Origin: Mesorhizobium sp. INR15
GTDB taxonomy: Bacteria; Pseudomonadota; Alphaproteobacteria; Rhizobiales; Rhizobiaceae
NCBI RefSeq assembly: GCF_015500075.1
Contig: NZ_CP045496.1
Span: 1,793,501-1,857,500 of the forward strand
Length of the DNA stretch: 64,000 bases
Direction: 5' to 3'
Both the position numbers and the translations under genes were made by a program. Below are positions 25,219 to 34,221 of this stretch, in pieces (position 1 is the first letter of the stretch; each line of letters starts with the position of its first letter). The notes below the pieces were generated by a model. The model had not been told where the DNA came from. It did not search any database and saw nothing but the letters and a program-made list of their open reading frames with translations.

Positions 25219-26388
25219 TCACCGCATGTTGCCGGTGTGGCCTTGCGAGTATCTGCCGGGCTGAGGCCAGACCGTCAGGCCATGCGGTTCCACTCCGACG
25301 CGGATCCTGGTCACGGCGCCCGAGGTCGTGTCGATCATGTAGACCTCGCTGTCGAAGCGGCCAGACAGCCAGAGCTGCTTGCCGTCGGCGCTGACGTTCC
25401 CCATGTCCGGGCTGCCGCCGCCAGGGATGGGCCATTGCGCGACGACCGAGCGGGTCGCGAAATCGATGACGGTCACGCTTCCCGGTCCCTTTGAGCGGCC
25501 TTGCTCCATCCTGTGCGAGCCACGGTTTGAAACATAGAGCTTTGTTCCATCACGGCTCACGACAAACCCGTGCGTTCCAATCCCGGTGGGGATGAAGCCG
25601 ATCTCGGCAAAGCTGTCGCCGTCGACCAGGAAGACGCCGTCGTTCATCATGTCGGCGACATAGAAGACCTTGCCGTCGGGCGAGAGCCTTATGTCCTGCG
25701 GCATGCCCATCTTGGAAAGGGCGAGATGGCCGAGCACCTTCTGGTTCTTCAGGTCGATCTTGGCCAGTCCGCCGTCACCATACTCGCAGGTGAAGATCGC
25801 GTAGGAATTGTCGGCCGAAAAATCGGCATGGTTGATGCCCGGGCAAGTTGGCGTCGGGATAACCGATTTCAACGCCATGGTCTGCGGATCGCGCAGATCG
25901 AGCTGCTTGTAGGCCTCGTCGACAATGATCGCCGAACTGCCGTCCGGCATGAAATACATGTTGTAGGGGTCCTGAACCGGAATTTCGTGACCCGGCTTGC
26001 CGGTCTTGGGGTCGATGGGTGTCACGCTGCCTTTGCTGGTGCCGCTGGCGTTGTTGGCTACCCATAGGGTGCGCAGATCCCAGGAGGGAACGACGTGCTG
26101 CGGTCTGAGCCCGACTGTAAACCTGTCCACTTCCTTCAGGGTTACGGTGTCGATGACCGATACACTGTTGGACGAACGGTTTGGAACATAGACACGAGGC
26201 AAGGCGCCTACGGTCGCCGGGTTCAAATGATCAGCCGAGGTCTCGCTGTAGATGTTGACCGGGTTGCGCGGCGGCGGCTCGCTGCAGTCCTCCGGACACG
26301 AGCCAGCCGCAGCTGGTGGCAACGACAGCGCAAACGACAGCACGAGCGGCGCGCACAGGCTCGTGAACCGCAACCAGGCCTTAATCAT
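25219..26388 (-). CDS. Exported YVTN-type beta-propeller protein
   Basis: A 389-residue protein with a signal peptide (hydrophobic to about residue 28, then GSCPEDCSEPPPRNP) and seven repeat-like blades of the YVTN/NHL kind, for example RVYVPNRSSNSVSVIDTVTL, TLWVANNASG, VFYVADMMNDGVFLVD and KLYVSNRGSH. Such propellers bind partners or, in some cases, redox cofactors; no catalytic motif is seen. The adjacent upstream gene overlaps it by 4 bases (26385-26388), so it is translated together with the creatininase-like protein. Function unknown. Confidence 0.85.
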   Translation of the reverse strand: MIKAWLRFTSLCAPLVLSFALSLPPAAAGSCPEDCSEPPPRNPVNIYSETSADHLNPATVGALPRVYVPNRSSNSVSVIDTVTLKEVDRFTVGLRPQHVVPSWDLRTLWVANNASGTSKGSVTPIDPKTGKPGHEIPVQDPYNMYFMPDGSSAIIVDEAYKQLDLRDPQTMALKSVIPTPTCPGINHADFSADNSYAIFTCEYGDGGLAKIDLKNQKVLGHLALSKMGMPQDIRLSPDGKVFYVADMMNDGVFLVDGDSFAEIGFIPTGIGTHGFVVSRDGTKLYVSNRGSHRMEQGRSKGPGSVTVIDFATRSVVAQWPIPGGGSPDMGNVSADGKQLWLSGRFDSEVYMIDTTSGAVTRIRVGVEPHGLTVWPQPGRYSQGHTGNMR

Positions 26389-27218
26389 TTGGGTTGCTTC
26401 TCGACAAAGCCTTGGATCGCTTCGGCTGTTCCGTTGACGATCAGATCCACGCCAAGCTGGCCAAGTTCGGCCGACGACCGTGCTGGATCGCCACCATAGA
26501 CACCGTCACCGGCGTTGAGCATCGGCGTGCGAGCAAGGCGGTCCTTGCGCACCAGCGACGGATCGACGGCGAGCATGAGCGATGTATCGGCGAGCCCGGC
26601 ATGCGTCCCGATTTCGGAGCGCTTCGCGCCGGCGGCCAGAAGCTTGTCGACATAGGCCCGCTGGGTGATCCTGTAATATTCAAGCGCTGCAAAGACCCGG
26701 ACCGGCGTCTTGCTCCATTCGGCATTCAGGCGATCGGCCACGTGACTTTCGTCTGCCTGGTAGCTGCCGTGGTCGCCGATCAGCACGATTGTCTTGAAGC
26801 CATGCAGCTTGAAGCTGCGCGCCGCGGACTCGAGCAACTGCTCGAACGTCTTGTCGCTGATCGTGATCGTGCCTGGAAACTTCATATGAGCGGTCGGTGG
26901 ATCAACAGTCCCTTCCGGGACGTAGGAGATCACGGGGGCGACCAGCGCATTGCCCAGCCGCGCGGCTATCTTTGCAGCCAGAAACTTCACCCGAACATTG
27001 TGCTTGCCCAACGCCATGGCGGGGCCGTTCTGCTCGGTGCCGCCTATCGGGATGATGATTGTCGTCGTCCCGGCGCCGATGAGATCGCGCAACTCGGTCC
27101 AGGTCTGATCTTCAAGGAAAACCGACGCATTGGCAGGACTGGCCAGCGACGGCGGAAGTGCCAACGACCAAAGAGTGAAGACGGCACTTATGAAAATGAG
27201 ACTGCGCCATGCGATCAT
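26385..27218 (-). CDS. Exported creatininase-family protein
   Basis: A 277-residue protein of the creatinine amidohydrolase fold carrying a signal peptide (MIAWRSLIFI to SLASPANA), which is unusual since classical creatininases are cytoplasmic. The metal-site motif reads GGTEQNGPAMALGKHN (Glu62, Asn64, His73) where classical enzymes have EQHGPHLPLGTD, so one His and one Asp ligand are changed; IGDHGSYQ (His150) replaces NGHGGN. The fold also occurs in cofactor-maturation enzymes such as MftE. Coupled with the beta-propeller gene by ATGA. Activity on creatinine is unlikely; the substrate is unknown. Confidence 0.82.
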   Translation of the reverse strand: MIAWRSLIFISAVFTLWSLALPPSLASPANASVFLEDQTWTELRDLIGAGTTTIIIPIGGTEQNGPAMALGKHNVRVKFLAAKIAARLGNALVAPVISYVPEGTVDPPTAHMKFPGTITISDKTFEQLLESAARSFKLHGFKTIVLIGDHGSYQADESHVADRLNAEWSKTPVRVFAALEYYRITQRAYVDKLLAAGAKRSEIGTHAGLADTSLMLAVDPSLVRKDRLARTPMLNAGDGVYGGDPARSSAELGQLGVDLIVNGTAEAIQGFVEKQPK

Positions 27219-27297
27219 TCCAGCCTCAAAATCGTGTTTGTGTCAGACCGTGCGGGCTTTCCCATAAGACGCCTGGGGAAAGGTTCGGAATCATGAC

Positions 27298-28578
27298 CTA
27301 GCGCCGCCCCAGCAGGCTTCTCATCCGGTTGCGCAGCAGGCGGGCCATGTTGCGGGTCTCGCGATAGAGATGCAGTTGCGAGGCGGCCTGGCGGGCAAGG
27401 CGGTCGGCATCCGGCGTCATGCCGATGACCAGCGTGCCCATCGGTTTGCGTTCCGACCACAGCCGGCTCATCACCGGATGGTCGGGCACCGCGCAGGAAT
27501 CGGTCATCATCACATTGGGGTCGTCGAGATGCTGCTTGGTGACCTCGATCATCAGCAGCGTGCCCGGCGAATAGGCGGCCAGCGTCTCGTCATAGGCCGT
27601 CTTCCATGTGTAGGCGATGCCAGCCTCGACGAAGACAATCAGGCAAGCGATGGTGCGGCCATCCAGCGTCAGCGAGTGAATGCGGCACATATCCTGCTCG
27701 GCCAGCCGGTGCACGGCTTCGCGGGCAAAGGCGGCGCGGTAGCGGTCGATCGCCATGGCGGTGCGCTCACGGCCTTTCCAGCCGGCCGCTTCAAGCGTCA
27801 GGAAGCTTTCGATGGCGTGGCGGATTTCTTCGGGACCGCGCGCCACCTCATGTTCCAGCGTGCCGAGGTCGGCAAGACGACGCTTCAGGCGACGGAATTC
27901 ACGGGTGTGGTGCGAGCGCAGCGAGGCCTTTAGGTAGGCCTCGCCGTCGAGCTGGCTTTCCAGCGACGGGCGTTCGACACTGCCGGTGGTGACCATTGTC
28001 AGGCCGCGCGTCTCGGCGACGGTGGCAAGCAGGCTCGCGACCGCCCCGTCGAGGCGCATATCGGGAAGGACAAAGACTTTCGGCAACTTGAGATGCGGCC
28101 GCGACAGCATCGAGAAGAAATCCTCGATGACGCCGACCGGGTCGTCGCGGTCGACCAGCGGCGTGCCGAGCGGTCCGAACGGGCTGGCCCAGGTGCGCAT
28201 CACCGGAACGCCGAGCGGTATGACGGGCCGTTCCACCGAGAAAGGCACCAGCAGGCGCAGCCGGTTGCGGTATTCGTCGCCATCACGGATCACCGCCAGC
28301 CGCACCTCGCGGTCCTCCAGGCGCGGCATTGCCGGCGCCAGGAAACGCGGGTTGAAGAAGACGTTGGGTTCGACGGTGCGGGTGCAGAGATAGTCGAGTT
28401 CCTCGACCAGCTCGAAGCCGGCGGATGCGGGATAGATCGCCAGCTTCCGCTGGGGCCGGTTGTTGGCGAGGATTTCGATATGGGCGGGATCGGCGTCGCG
28501 CCCCAGTCCGGCGAGACCCGACACCATGGCGCCAGCCGGGCCGCCGCTGGTTTCCTCGATCAATGGAATGGCGGCCAT
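27298..28578 (-). CDS. BioF2/FemAB-like GNAT acyltransferase
   Basis: A 426-residue protein with a C-terminal acetyltransferase fold of the BioF2-like (Acetyltransf_6) group: LKASLRSHHTREFRRLKRRL and a final core AYTWKTAYDETLAAYSPGTLLMIEVTKQ, which is typical of the family linked to exopolysaccharide and cellulose clusters. It probably acylates a sugar or lipid. Start ATG 28578 shares one base with the flippase stop (TGATG), so the two are coupled. The longer upstream frame lies inside the flippase gene. Confidence 0.85.
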   Translation of the reverse strand: MAAIPLIEETSGGPAGAMVSGLAGLGRDADPAHIEILANNRPQRKLAIYPASAGFELVEELDYLCTRTVEPNVFFNPRFLAPAMPRLEDREVRLAVIRDGDEYRNRLRLLVPFSVERPVIPLGVPVMRTWASPFGPLGTPLVDRDDPVGVIEDFFSMLSRPHLKLPKVFVLPDMRLDGAVASLLATVAETRGLTMVTTGSVERPSLESQLDGEAYLKASLRSHHTREFRRLKRRLADLGTLEHEVARGPEEIRHAIESFLTLEAAGWKGRERTAMAIDRYRAAFAREAVHRLAEQDMCRIHSLTLDGRTIACLIVFVEAGIAYTWKTAYDETLAAYSPGTLLMIEVTKQHLDDPNVMMTDSCAVPDHPVMSRLWSERKPMGTLVIGMTPDADRLARQAASQLHLYRETRNMARLLRNRMRSLLGRR

Positions 28579-29978
28579 CACACGGCTCCTTTCGCGGGCA
28601 CGAAGATGAGCATGACGATGCCGAGTTTGCGCCAGACGGTGAAGGATAGTGCGCTTGCCTCGAAAATCATAGCAAAGGCAGTGGCCATGGCCGCGCCCCA
28701 CAGGCCAAACAGCGGGATCAGCACCACGTTGAGGCCGATGTTGAAGGCCAGTGTCATGGCGTAGACGGCGGCACAGATGTTCTGGTTGCCGCTCATGGTA
28801 AGCAGGCTTTCGCAGGGGCCAACGGCGGCACGGGCAACGACCCCGAAGACAAGCAGATAGAGCAGCGGATAGCCGCTGGTGAACTCGGGACCGAACAGAA
28901 CGAGCATGGGCTCACCCAGCGCCAGCACCAGCAGCGCCATCAGCAGCGACGGCCAGAAGGTCCATGACACGGTCTCGCGGGCGAAGGCAGCCAGTTTTTG
29001 CGGCTCGCCATGGGTGAACTGCGCATAGCGCTGGGCGACGCCCGCCTTGACGGCGAAATAGACGAAATGCACCAGCGCCAGCGTCTTCACCGTGGCGAAA
29101 TAGACGGCAACGTCGTTGGGATCCATGTAGGCGCCGACCATCAGCACGTCGGCGTTGGTCAGCAGGAAGAAGAAGCTCTCGACCAGGAAGATCGGCAGCG
29201 ACACGATGAACCATTGCGCGAAATGCACCGTGCTCGGCCCCGGGGGGATCGTCTTCTCCATGCGCCGGCTGACGCCGACAAGCTGGCCAAGCGTGGTGAC
29301 ATAGGTGGCGGCGATCGAGGCGAAGATCGCGGTCTTGGCATCGGGCGCATAGCCGGCCAGCAGCATCAGCGCCATGAACGCCAGGATCAGCACGGGCCGG
29401 ACCAGGTAGGTCGGCGACAGGGCGAACAGGGCCCAGCTGTTGGCGCGTGCCAGTCCCGACAGCAGGTCCGACATGGCAATCATCGGCAGGCAGATGATGC
29501 CGAGGATGAAGGGCAGAACGTAGTAGCTCTCGATCCACGGCGCGGCCAGCCAGACACCGAGCGCGCCGAGGCCAGCAATGACCGTGGAGGCGATCAGCAC
29601 GAACAGCCGGCTTGCCAGCACGATGCCGCGCAGTTCGGCCAGCATGTTGCGTTCACGGTATTCGGGGATGAAGCGGATGACCGAGGTGTGGAAGCCAAGG
29701 CAAGCGAGGTTGCCGACGATCACCATCGTCACCCAGACAAGAACGAAGATACCGTATTCGAACGAGCCCATCCAGCGCGCCATCAGCACTTGGCTGATGA
29801 AGGCGATAACGGCGCTGACGATGCGGATGGAGAAGGCGATGACCGACATGCGGCCGGCTTCGCCGCGTTCGTCGGCGGTGAACAGCACGGCGTCGATAAG
29901 GCCTAGCAGCGGCTTCATGCGCAGCGCCAAACGCTGCGGCAAAAATCGCCCGGCTGTCGTGGCCGCGGAAAAGCGCAC
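28578..29978 (-). CDS. Polysaccharide flippase-like protein (Wzx/MATE-fold, lipopolysaccharide biosynthesis family)
   Basis: A 466-residue membrane protein with 12 to 14 helices, matching the MVF/Polysacc_synt group that flips lipid-linked sugars to the periplasmic side. The start is GTG 29978, supported by GGAGAG 8 bases upstream; ATG 29918 (MKPLLGLIDA) is an alternative. No glycosyltransferase, polymerase or export gene is near: only the coupled acyltransferase. The substrate is probably an acyl-modified surface glycan, inferred from this pairing. Confidence 0.83.
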   Translation of the reverse strand: MRFSAATTAGRFLPQRLALRMKPLLGLIDAVLFTADERGEAGRMSVIAFSIRIVSAVIAFISQVLMARWMGSFEYGIFVLVWVTMVIVGNLACLGFHTSVIRFIPEYRERNMLAELRGIVLASRLFVLIASTVIAGLGALGVWLAAPWIESYYVLPFILGIICLPMIAMSDLLSGLARANSWALFALSPTYLVRPVLILAFMALMLLAGYAPDAKTAIFASIAATYVTTLGQLVGVSRRMEKTIPPGPSTVHFAQWFIVSLPIFLVESFFFLLTNADVLMVGAYMDPNDVAVYFATVKTLALVHFVYFAVKAGVAQRYAQFTHGEPQKLAAFARETVSWTFWPSLLMALLVLALGEPMLVLFGPEFTSGYPLLYLLVFGVVARAAVGPCESLLTMSGNQNICAAVYAMTLAFNIGLNVVLIPLFGLWGAAMATAFAMIFEASALSFTVWRKLGIVMLIFVPAKGAV

Positions 29979-30192
29979 CCCGATTACTCTCCGTTTTCCG
30001 CCTCTTTTTCAGCCTTGGTCTATCAAAGACACCTTAAGAAACGGTTGGGTGGGGGTTGCTCGCAGGCCAGCCGTCGATAGCGCCAAGAATGTCCGTGTTT
30101 GCGGCGTGAGGATGACGCGTGTCGGTGAACCGGTTGCATGACAACCCATCGGCATGGATTGGCTCCCCTTGGAAAGGCCGTGTAGCGAAACG
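29979..30192. other. Intergenic region between the flippase gene and the secA terminator
   Basis: The two minus-strand genes flank 282 bases. The part next to the secA stop holds its terminator. The remaining 214 bases should contain the promoter of the flippase-acyltransferase pair; I can name no motif in it beyond the Shine-Dalgarno of the GTG start. Confidence 0.4.
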
Positions 30193-30220
30193 AAAAAAGC
30201 CCCGCTTGGTGGCGGGGCTT
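30193..30220 (-). terminator. Rho-independent terminator of secA
   Basis: On the minus strand AGCCCCGC and GCGGGGCT form an 8-base stem (30198-30205 with 30212-30219) with a 6-base loop and a T6 tail. It lies 40 bases beyond the secA stop. Confidence 0.88.
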
Positions 30221-30260
30221 CGTTTTCGGGTGCGGCTATGGCCGCCTGCGTTCGTTGGGC

Positions 30261-32993
30261 CTACGCGAAGGCGCCGTGGCAGTGCTTGTACTTCTTGCCG
30301 GAGCCGCAGGGGCAGGCTTCGTTGCGGCCGACCTTGCCCCAGGTTGTCTGGTTGTTGGGATCGCGGTCCTCTGGGGCGACAACGGCGTTCTGTTCCTGGC
30401 GAACCAGGAGGGCTGTCTCGCCACCCTCGAAGTCGTCCTCGCCGGTGGTGCCGTCGATGTGGCTGCCGAACATGTCAGGCGCTTCCGGGGGCGGGGCTTC
30501 GGCGGCCTGACGCACCAGCTCGACGCGCATCAGCTGCGCGGTGACGGCCTGGCGCAGGTTGCCCAGCATTGCCTGGAACAGCTCGAATGCCTCTCCCTTG
30601 TATTCCTGCAACGGATCGCGCTGCGCGTAGCCGCGGAAGCCGACGACCGAGCGCAGATGGTCGAGATTGACGATGTGCTCGCGCCACAGATGGTCGAGCG
30701 TCTGCAACACCACGGAGCGCTCGACATAAGTCATGACCTCGGGGCCGAAGCGGTCGGCGCGTTCCTTGGCGGCGACGTCGGCGGCCTGGGTGATGCGCTC
30801 GCGGATATCGTCCTCGGCGATGCCTTCTTCCTTCACCCAATCCTCGATCGGCAGATCGAGGTTGAGGAACTCCGTGACCTCGGCCTTGAGGCCAGCGGCG
30901 TTCCACTGTTCGGCATAGGCGTTTTCGGGAATAGCCTTGGCGACGATCTCATCGATGACGCCCTCGCGCATCTCGGTGATGATATCCGTCAGGCCTTCGC
31001 CGTCCATCAGCTCGATGCGCTGCTCGAACACCACCTTGCGCTGGTCGTTGGAGACGTCATCGTATTTCAACAGGTTCTTGCGGATGTCGAAGTTGCGCGC
31101 CTCGACCTTGGTCTGCGCCTTCTCCAGAGCCTTGTTGATCCAGGGATGGATGATGGCCTCGTCTTCCTTGAGGCCGAGCTTCTGCAGCATGCCGTCCATG
31201 CGCTCGGAACCGAAGATGCGCATCAGGTCGTCCTGCAGCGACAGGAAGAATTTCGAACGGCCGGGGTCGCCCTGACGGCCGGAGCGGCCGCGCAACTGGT
31301 TGTCGATGCGGCGCGATTCATGGCGCTCGGTGGCAAGCACGTAGAGGCCGCCGGCTGCCAGCGCCTTCTCCTTCAGGCGAGCGACGTCCTCGCGGATTTC
31401 CTTTTCCCTGGCGTCGCGCTCGGGACCGGCCGGCATGTCGCCAAGCTCCTCGGCGATGCGCATGTCGGTGTTGCCGCCGAGCTGGATATCGGTGCCACGG
31501 CCAGCCATGTTGGTGGCGATGGTGATGGCGCCCGGCCGGCCTGCCTGGGCAACGATGGCCGCCTCGCGCTCGTGATGGCGCGCGTTCAGCACTTCAAAAT
31601 CCTTGAAGCCGTCCTTGCGCAGGCGCTCGGCCAATTGCTCGGATTTCTCGATCGAGGTGGTGCCGACCAGCGTCGGCTGACCCTTGTCGCTGGCCTCGCG
31701 GATCTCCTTGACGATCGCCTTGTATTTCTCCTCGACCGTCCGATAGACCTCGTCGTCCTCATCCTTGCGGATGACCGGCAGGTTGGTCGGGATCTCGGTG
31801 ACGTCGAGATTGTAGATGTTGCCGAATTCCTCGGCCTCGGTCAGCGCCGTGCCGGTCATGCCGGCGAGCTTCTTGTAGAGGCGGAAATAGTTCTGGAAGG
31901 TGACGGAGGCCAGCGTCTGGTTCTCCGGCTGGATCGCCACGTGCTCCTTGGCTTCGAGTGCCTGATGCAGGCCTTCCGAATAGCGGCGGCCAGGCATCAT
32001 GCGGCCGGTGAACTCGTCGATGATGACGATCTCGTCGTTGCGGACGATATAGTCCTTGTCGCGCTGGAACAGCCGGTGCGCCTTCAGCGCATTGTTGACG
32101 TGATGGACGATGGCGACGTTCTCGACGTCATAGAGCGACTCGCCCTTGAGCAGACCGGCGTCACGAAGCAGGTTCTCCAGCTTCTCGGTGCCTTCCTCCG
32201 TGAAGATCGAGGTCTTCTGCTTCTCATCGATCTCGTAGTCCTGCGGCTGCAGCTGGATGATGAAGGTGTCGATGGTGTTGTACATTTCGGAACGGTCCTC
32301 GAGCGGACCGGAAATGATCAGCGGCGTGCGCGCCTCGTCGACCAGAATTGAGTCGACCTCGTCGACGATCGCGTAATTGTGACCGCGCTGCACCATCTGC
32401 GCGCGTTCATACTTCATGTTGTCGCGCAGATAGTCGAAGCCGAGCTCGTTGTTGGTGGCGTAGGTGACATCGGAGGCGTAGGCGACGCGGCGTTCCTCGT
32501 CGGAAAGTCCATGGACGATGACGCCGACCGACAGGCCGAGGAACTTGTAGACGCGGCCCATCCATTCGGAATCGCGCGTCGCGAGATAGTCATTGACGGT
32601 AACGACATGGACGCCGTTGCCGGCGAGGGCGTTGAGGTAGACAGGAAGGGTGCCGACCAGCGTCTTGCCTTCGCCGGTGCGCATCTCGGCGATGCCGCCA
32701 TTGTGCAGCACCATGCCGCCGATGAGCTGAACATCGAACGGCCGCATGCCAAGCACGCGGCGGGCCGCCTCGCGGGCCGTCGCGAAGGCTGGCACCAGCA
32801 GATCGTCAAGGCTGGCGCCATTGGCGATGTCCTGGCGGAATTTTTCCGTGCGGCCGGTAAGTTCCGCGTCGGACAACGCCCGCATCTCGTTTTCCATGGC
32901 ATTGATCGCCTCGACGCGAGGCCGGGTCGATTTGACCCGACGGTCGTTGGAGGAACCGAAAACCTTACGGGCGAGACCGCCGAGACTGACCAT
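30261..32993 (-). CDS. secA: Protein translocase subunit SecA
   Basis: Motor ATPase of the Sec pathway, 910 residues, full length. Walker A MRTGEGKTL is near residue 104, the DEAD-like motif DEVDSILVDEARTPL near 210, and the second ATPase domain shows TNMAGRGTDIQLGG and GRSGRQGDPGRSKF. The C-terminal zinc finger NEACPCGSGKKYKHCHG, which binds SecB and phospholipid, is intact. The usual alphaproteobacterial neighbour, a periplasmic isomerase, diverges from it at 33244, so both serve export. Confidence 0.98.
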   Translation of the reverse strand: MVSLGGLARKVFGSSNDRRVKSTRPRVEAINAMENEMRALSDAELTGRTEKFRQDIANGASLDDLLVPAFATAREAARRVLGMRPFDVQLIGGMVLHNGGIAEMRTGEGKTLVGTLPVYLNALAGNGVHVVTVNDYLATRDSEWMGRVYKFLGLSVGVIVHGLSDEERRVAYASDVTYATNNELGFDYLRDNMKYERAQMVQRGHNYAIVDEVDSILVDEARTPLIISGPLEDRSEMYNTIDTFIIQLQPQDYEIDEKQKTSIFTEEGTEKLENLLRDAGLLKGESLYDVENVAIVHHVNNALKAHRLFQRDKDYIVRNDEIVIIDEFTGRMMPGRRYSEGLHQALEAKEHVAIQPENQTLASVTFQNYFRLYKKLAGMTGTALTEAEEFGNIYNLDVTEIPTNLPVIRKDEDDEVYRTVEEKYKAIVKEIREASDKGQPTLVGTTSIEKSEQLAERLRKDGFKDFEVLNARHHEREAAIVAQAGRPGAITIATNMAGRGTDIQLGGNTDMRIAEELGDMPAGPERDAREKEIREDVARLKEKALAAGGLYVLATERHESRRIDNQLRGRSGRQGDPGRSKFFLSLQDDLMRIFGSERMDGMLQKLGLKEDEAIIHPWINKALEKAQTKVEARNFDIRKNLLKYDDVSNDQRKVVFEQRIELMDGEGLTDIITEMREGVIDEIVAKAIPENAYAEQWNAAGLKAEVTEFLNLDLPIEDWVKEEGIAEDDIRERITQAADVAAKERADRFGPEVMTYVERSVVLQTLDHLWREHIVNLDHLRSVVGFRGYAQRDPLQEYKGEAFELFQAMLGNLRQAVTAQLMRVELVRQAAEAPPPEAPDMFGSHIDGTTGEDDFEGGETALLVRQEQNAVVAPEDRDPNNQTTWGKVGRNEACPCGSGKKYKHCHGAFA

Positions 32994-33015
32994 CCACTGG
33001 TCCTTTCGATAGAAT

Positions 33016-33069
33016 TCTCAATCTTGAGATGAGTACCGGCCGGCCCCATCAATTCCACGTGAACGTGGA
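33016..33069. promoter_or_regulatory. Two short palindromes in the secA/isomerase divergent region
   Basis: TCTCAA-TC-TTGAGA (33016-33029) and TCCACGT-GA-ACGTGGA (33054-33069) lie 23 and 61 bases upstream of the secA start. They are close enough to be operators in the secA promoter. No regulator can be named. Confidence 0.35.
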
Positions 33070-33243
33070 GAAACACAAAAAGCGCCCGGAAAACGGTTCT
33101 GGACGCAAAGTCGTTGGACAGATAAGAGGGGGCTCAACTGATGTCAACGCCGCGCTGGCCCTGCCGGGCGCGCCAAATTCCGCCACAATCTGGCTGATCT
33201 GGAAGCCACCCGCTCTTAACAATCCCTCACCGGAGTTAACTTC

Positions 33244-34164
33244 ATGTCCTTATTGTTCCGCCGCGCGTCGCTTGTCAGCCTTGGTCTGGCATTCGGGCTG
33301 TCGGCTCTTTCGCTTTCGCCTGTGATGGCGCAGGAAGCCGCTCCCGCCCCGGCGGATGCGGCAACGGCACCCGCCGCCGCGCCCGTCGATCCGAACGCCG
33401 TGGTTGCCACGATCAACGGCCAGAACTTGACCGAGGCGGACCTTGTGCTTGCTGAGGGCGAGCTGTCGCAGCAGTTTGCGCAGCTCCCGCCGGAACAGCG
33501 CCGCGCCGCCGCCCTTTCGGCAGCCATCGAGATCCGCGTCATGGCCGCCCAGGCGGTCACCACCGGGCTCGACAAGGATCCCGACTTCCAGCGCCGCATG
33601 GCGTTCCTGCAACAGCGCGCCCTGCATGGCGAGATGGTCGAGAAGGGTGTCGTCGACAAGGTCACGGATGCCGAGATCCGCGCCCGCTACGACCAGGAAA
33701 TCGCCAGCACGCCGCCGGTCAACGAGGTGCATGCCCGTCACATTCTCGTGAAGACCAAGGAAGAGGCCGAGGCCATCATCAAGCAGCTCGATGGCGGCGC
33801 CGATTTCCAGAAGCTCGCCAACGAACACACCAGCGACCCCTCAGGCAAGACCAATGGCGGCGATCTCGGCTGGTTCGGACCTGGCCAGATGGTGCCGGAG
33901 TTCGACAAGGCGGCTTTCGCGCTTGAGGTCGGCAAATACACCAAGGAGCCGGTGCAGTCGCAGTTCGGCTGGCACGTCATCAAGCTCGAGGACAAGCGCA
34001 CCAAGCAGCCGCCGGCGTTCAACGACGTCAAGGATCAGGCCAAGCAGGCTGTCATCCGCGACAAGTATTTCGCGCTGGTCAAGTCGCTACGCGGCGCCGC
34101 CAAGGTTGAAATTCCGGATGCGAACCTGAAGAAGGCGGTCGATACGCTGGAAAGCGCCAAGTAA
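33244..34164 (+). CDS. Exported peptidyl-prolyl cis-trans isomerase (parvulin/PrsA-SurA type)
   Basis: Periplasmic folding factor, 306 residues. Signal peptide MSLLFRRASLVSLG to PVMAQ, then an alanine/proline linker, an N-terminal helical SurA-like part (about 45-145), and one parvulin domain (about 160-255) with VNEVHARHILVKTKEEAEAI, GGDLGWFGPGQMVPEFDKAAF and QSQFGWHVIKLED, all the catalytic landmarks. ATG 33244 has GGAG at 33232-33235. It ends in a strong terminator. It probably helps fold outer-membrane proteins. Confidence 0.93.
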   Translation: MSLLFRRASLVSLGLAFGLSALSLSPVMAQEAAPAPADAATAPAAAPVDPNAVVATINGQNLTEADLVLAEGELSQQFAQLPPEQRRAAALSAAIEIRVMAAQAVTTGLDKDPDFQRRMAFLQQRALHGEMVEKGVVDKVTDAEIRARYDQEIASTPPVNEVHARHILVKTKEEAEAIIKQLDGGADFQKLANEHTSDPSGKTNGGDLGWFGPGQMVPEFDKAAFALEVGKYTKEPVQSQFGWHVIKLEDKRTKQPPAFNDVKDQAKQAVIRDKYFALVKSLRGAAKVEIPDANLKKAVDTLESAK

Positions 34165-34180
34165 GTCACGCAGTCACCAA

Positions 34181-34218
34181 GGGCGCGGCGGGCAGTTTGC
34201 CCGCCGCGCCCTTTTTTT
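34181..34218 (+). terminator. Rho-independent terminator of the isomerase gene
   Basis: A 14-base perfect stem (34181-34194 with 34198-34211) with a TTT loop is followed by T7 (34212-34218). It separates the isomerase gene from the convergent TetR gene, whose stop is at 34222. Confidence 0.93.
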
Positions 34219-34221
34219 GTT

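Noticed and set aside
30255..32351. A 698-codon open frame on the strand opposite secA
   Set aside because: It lies wholly within secA, a certain gene; long antisense frames are common in GC-rich DNA with strong third-position bias. The translated product has no recognisable domain.
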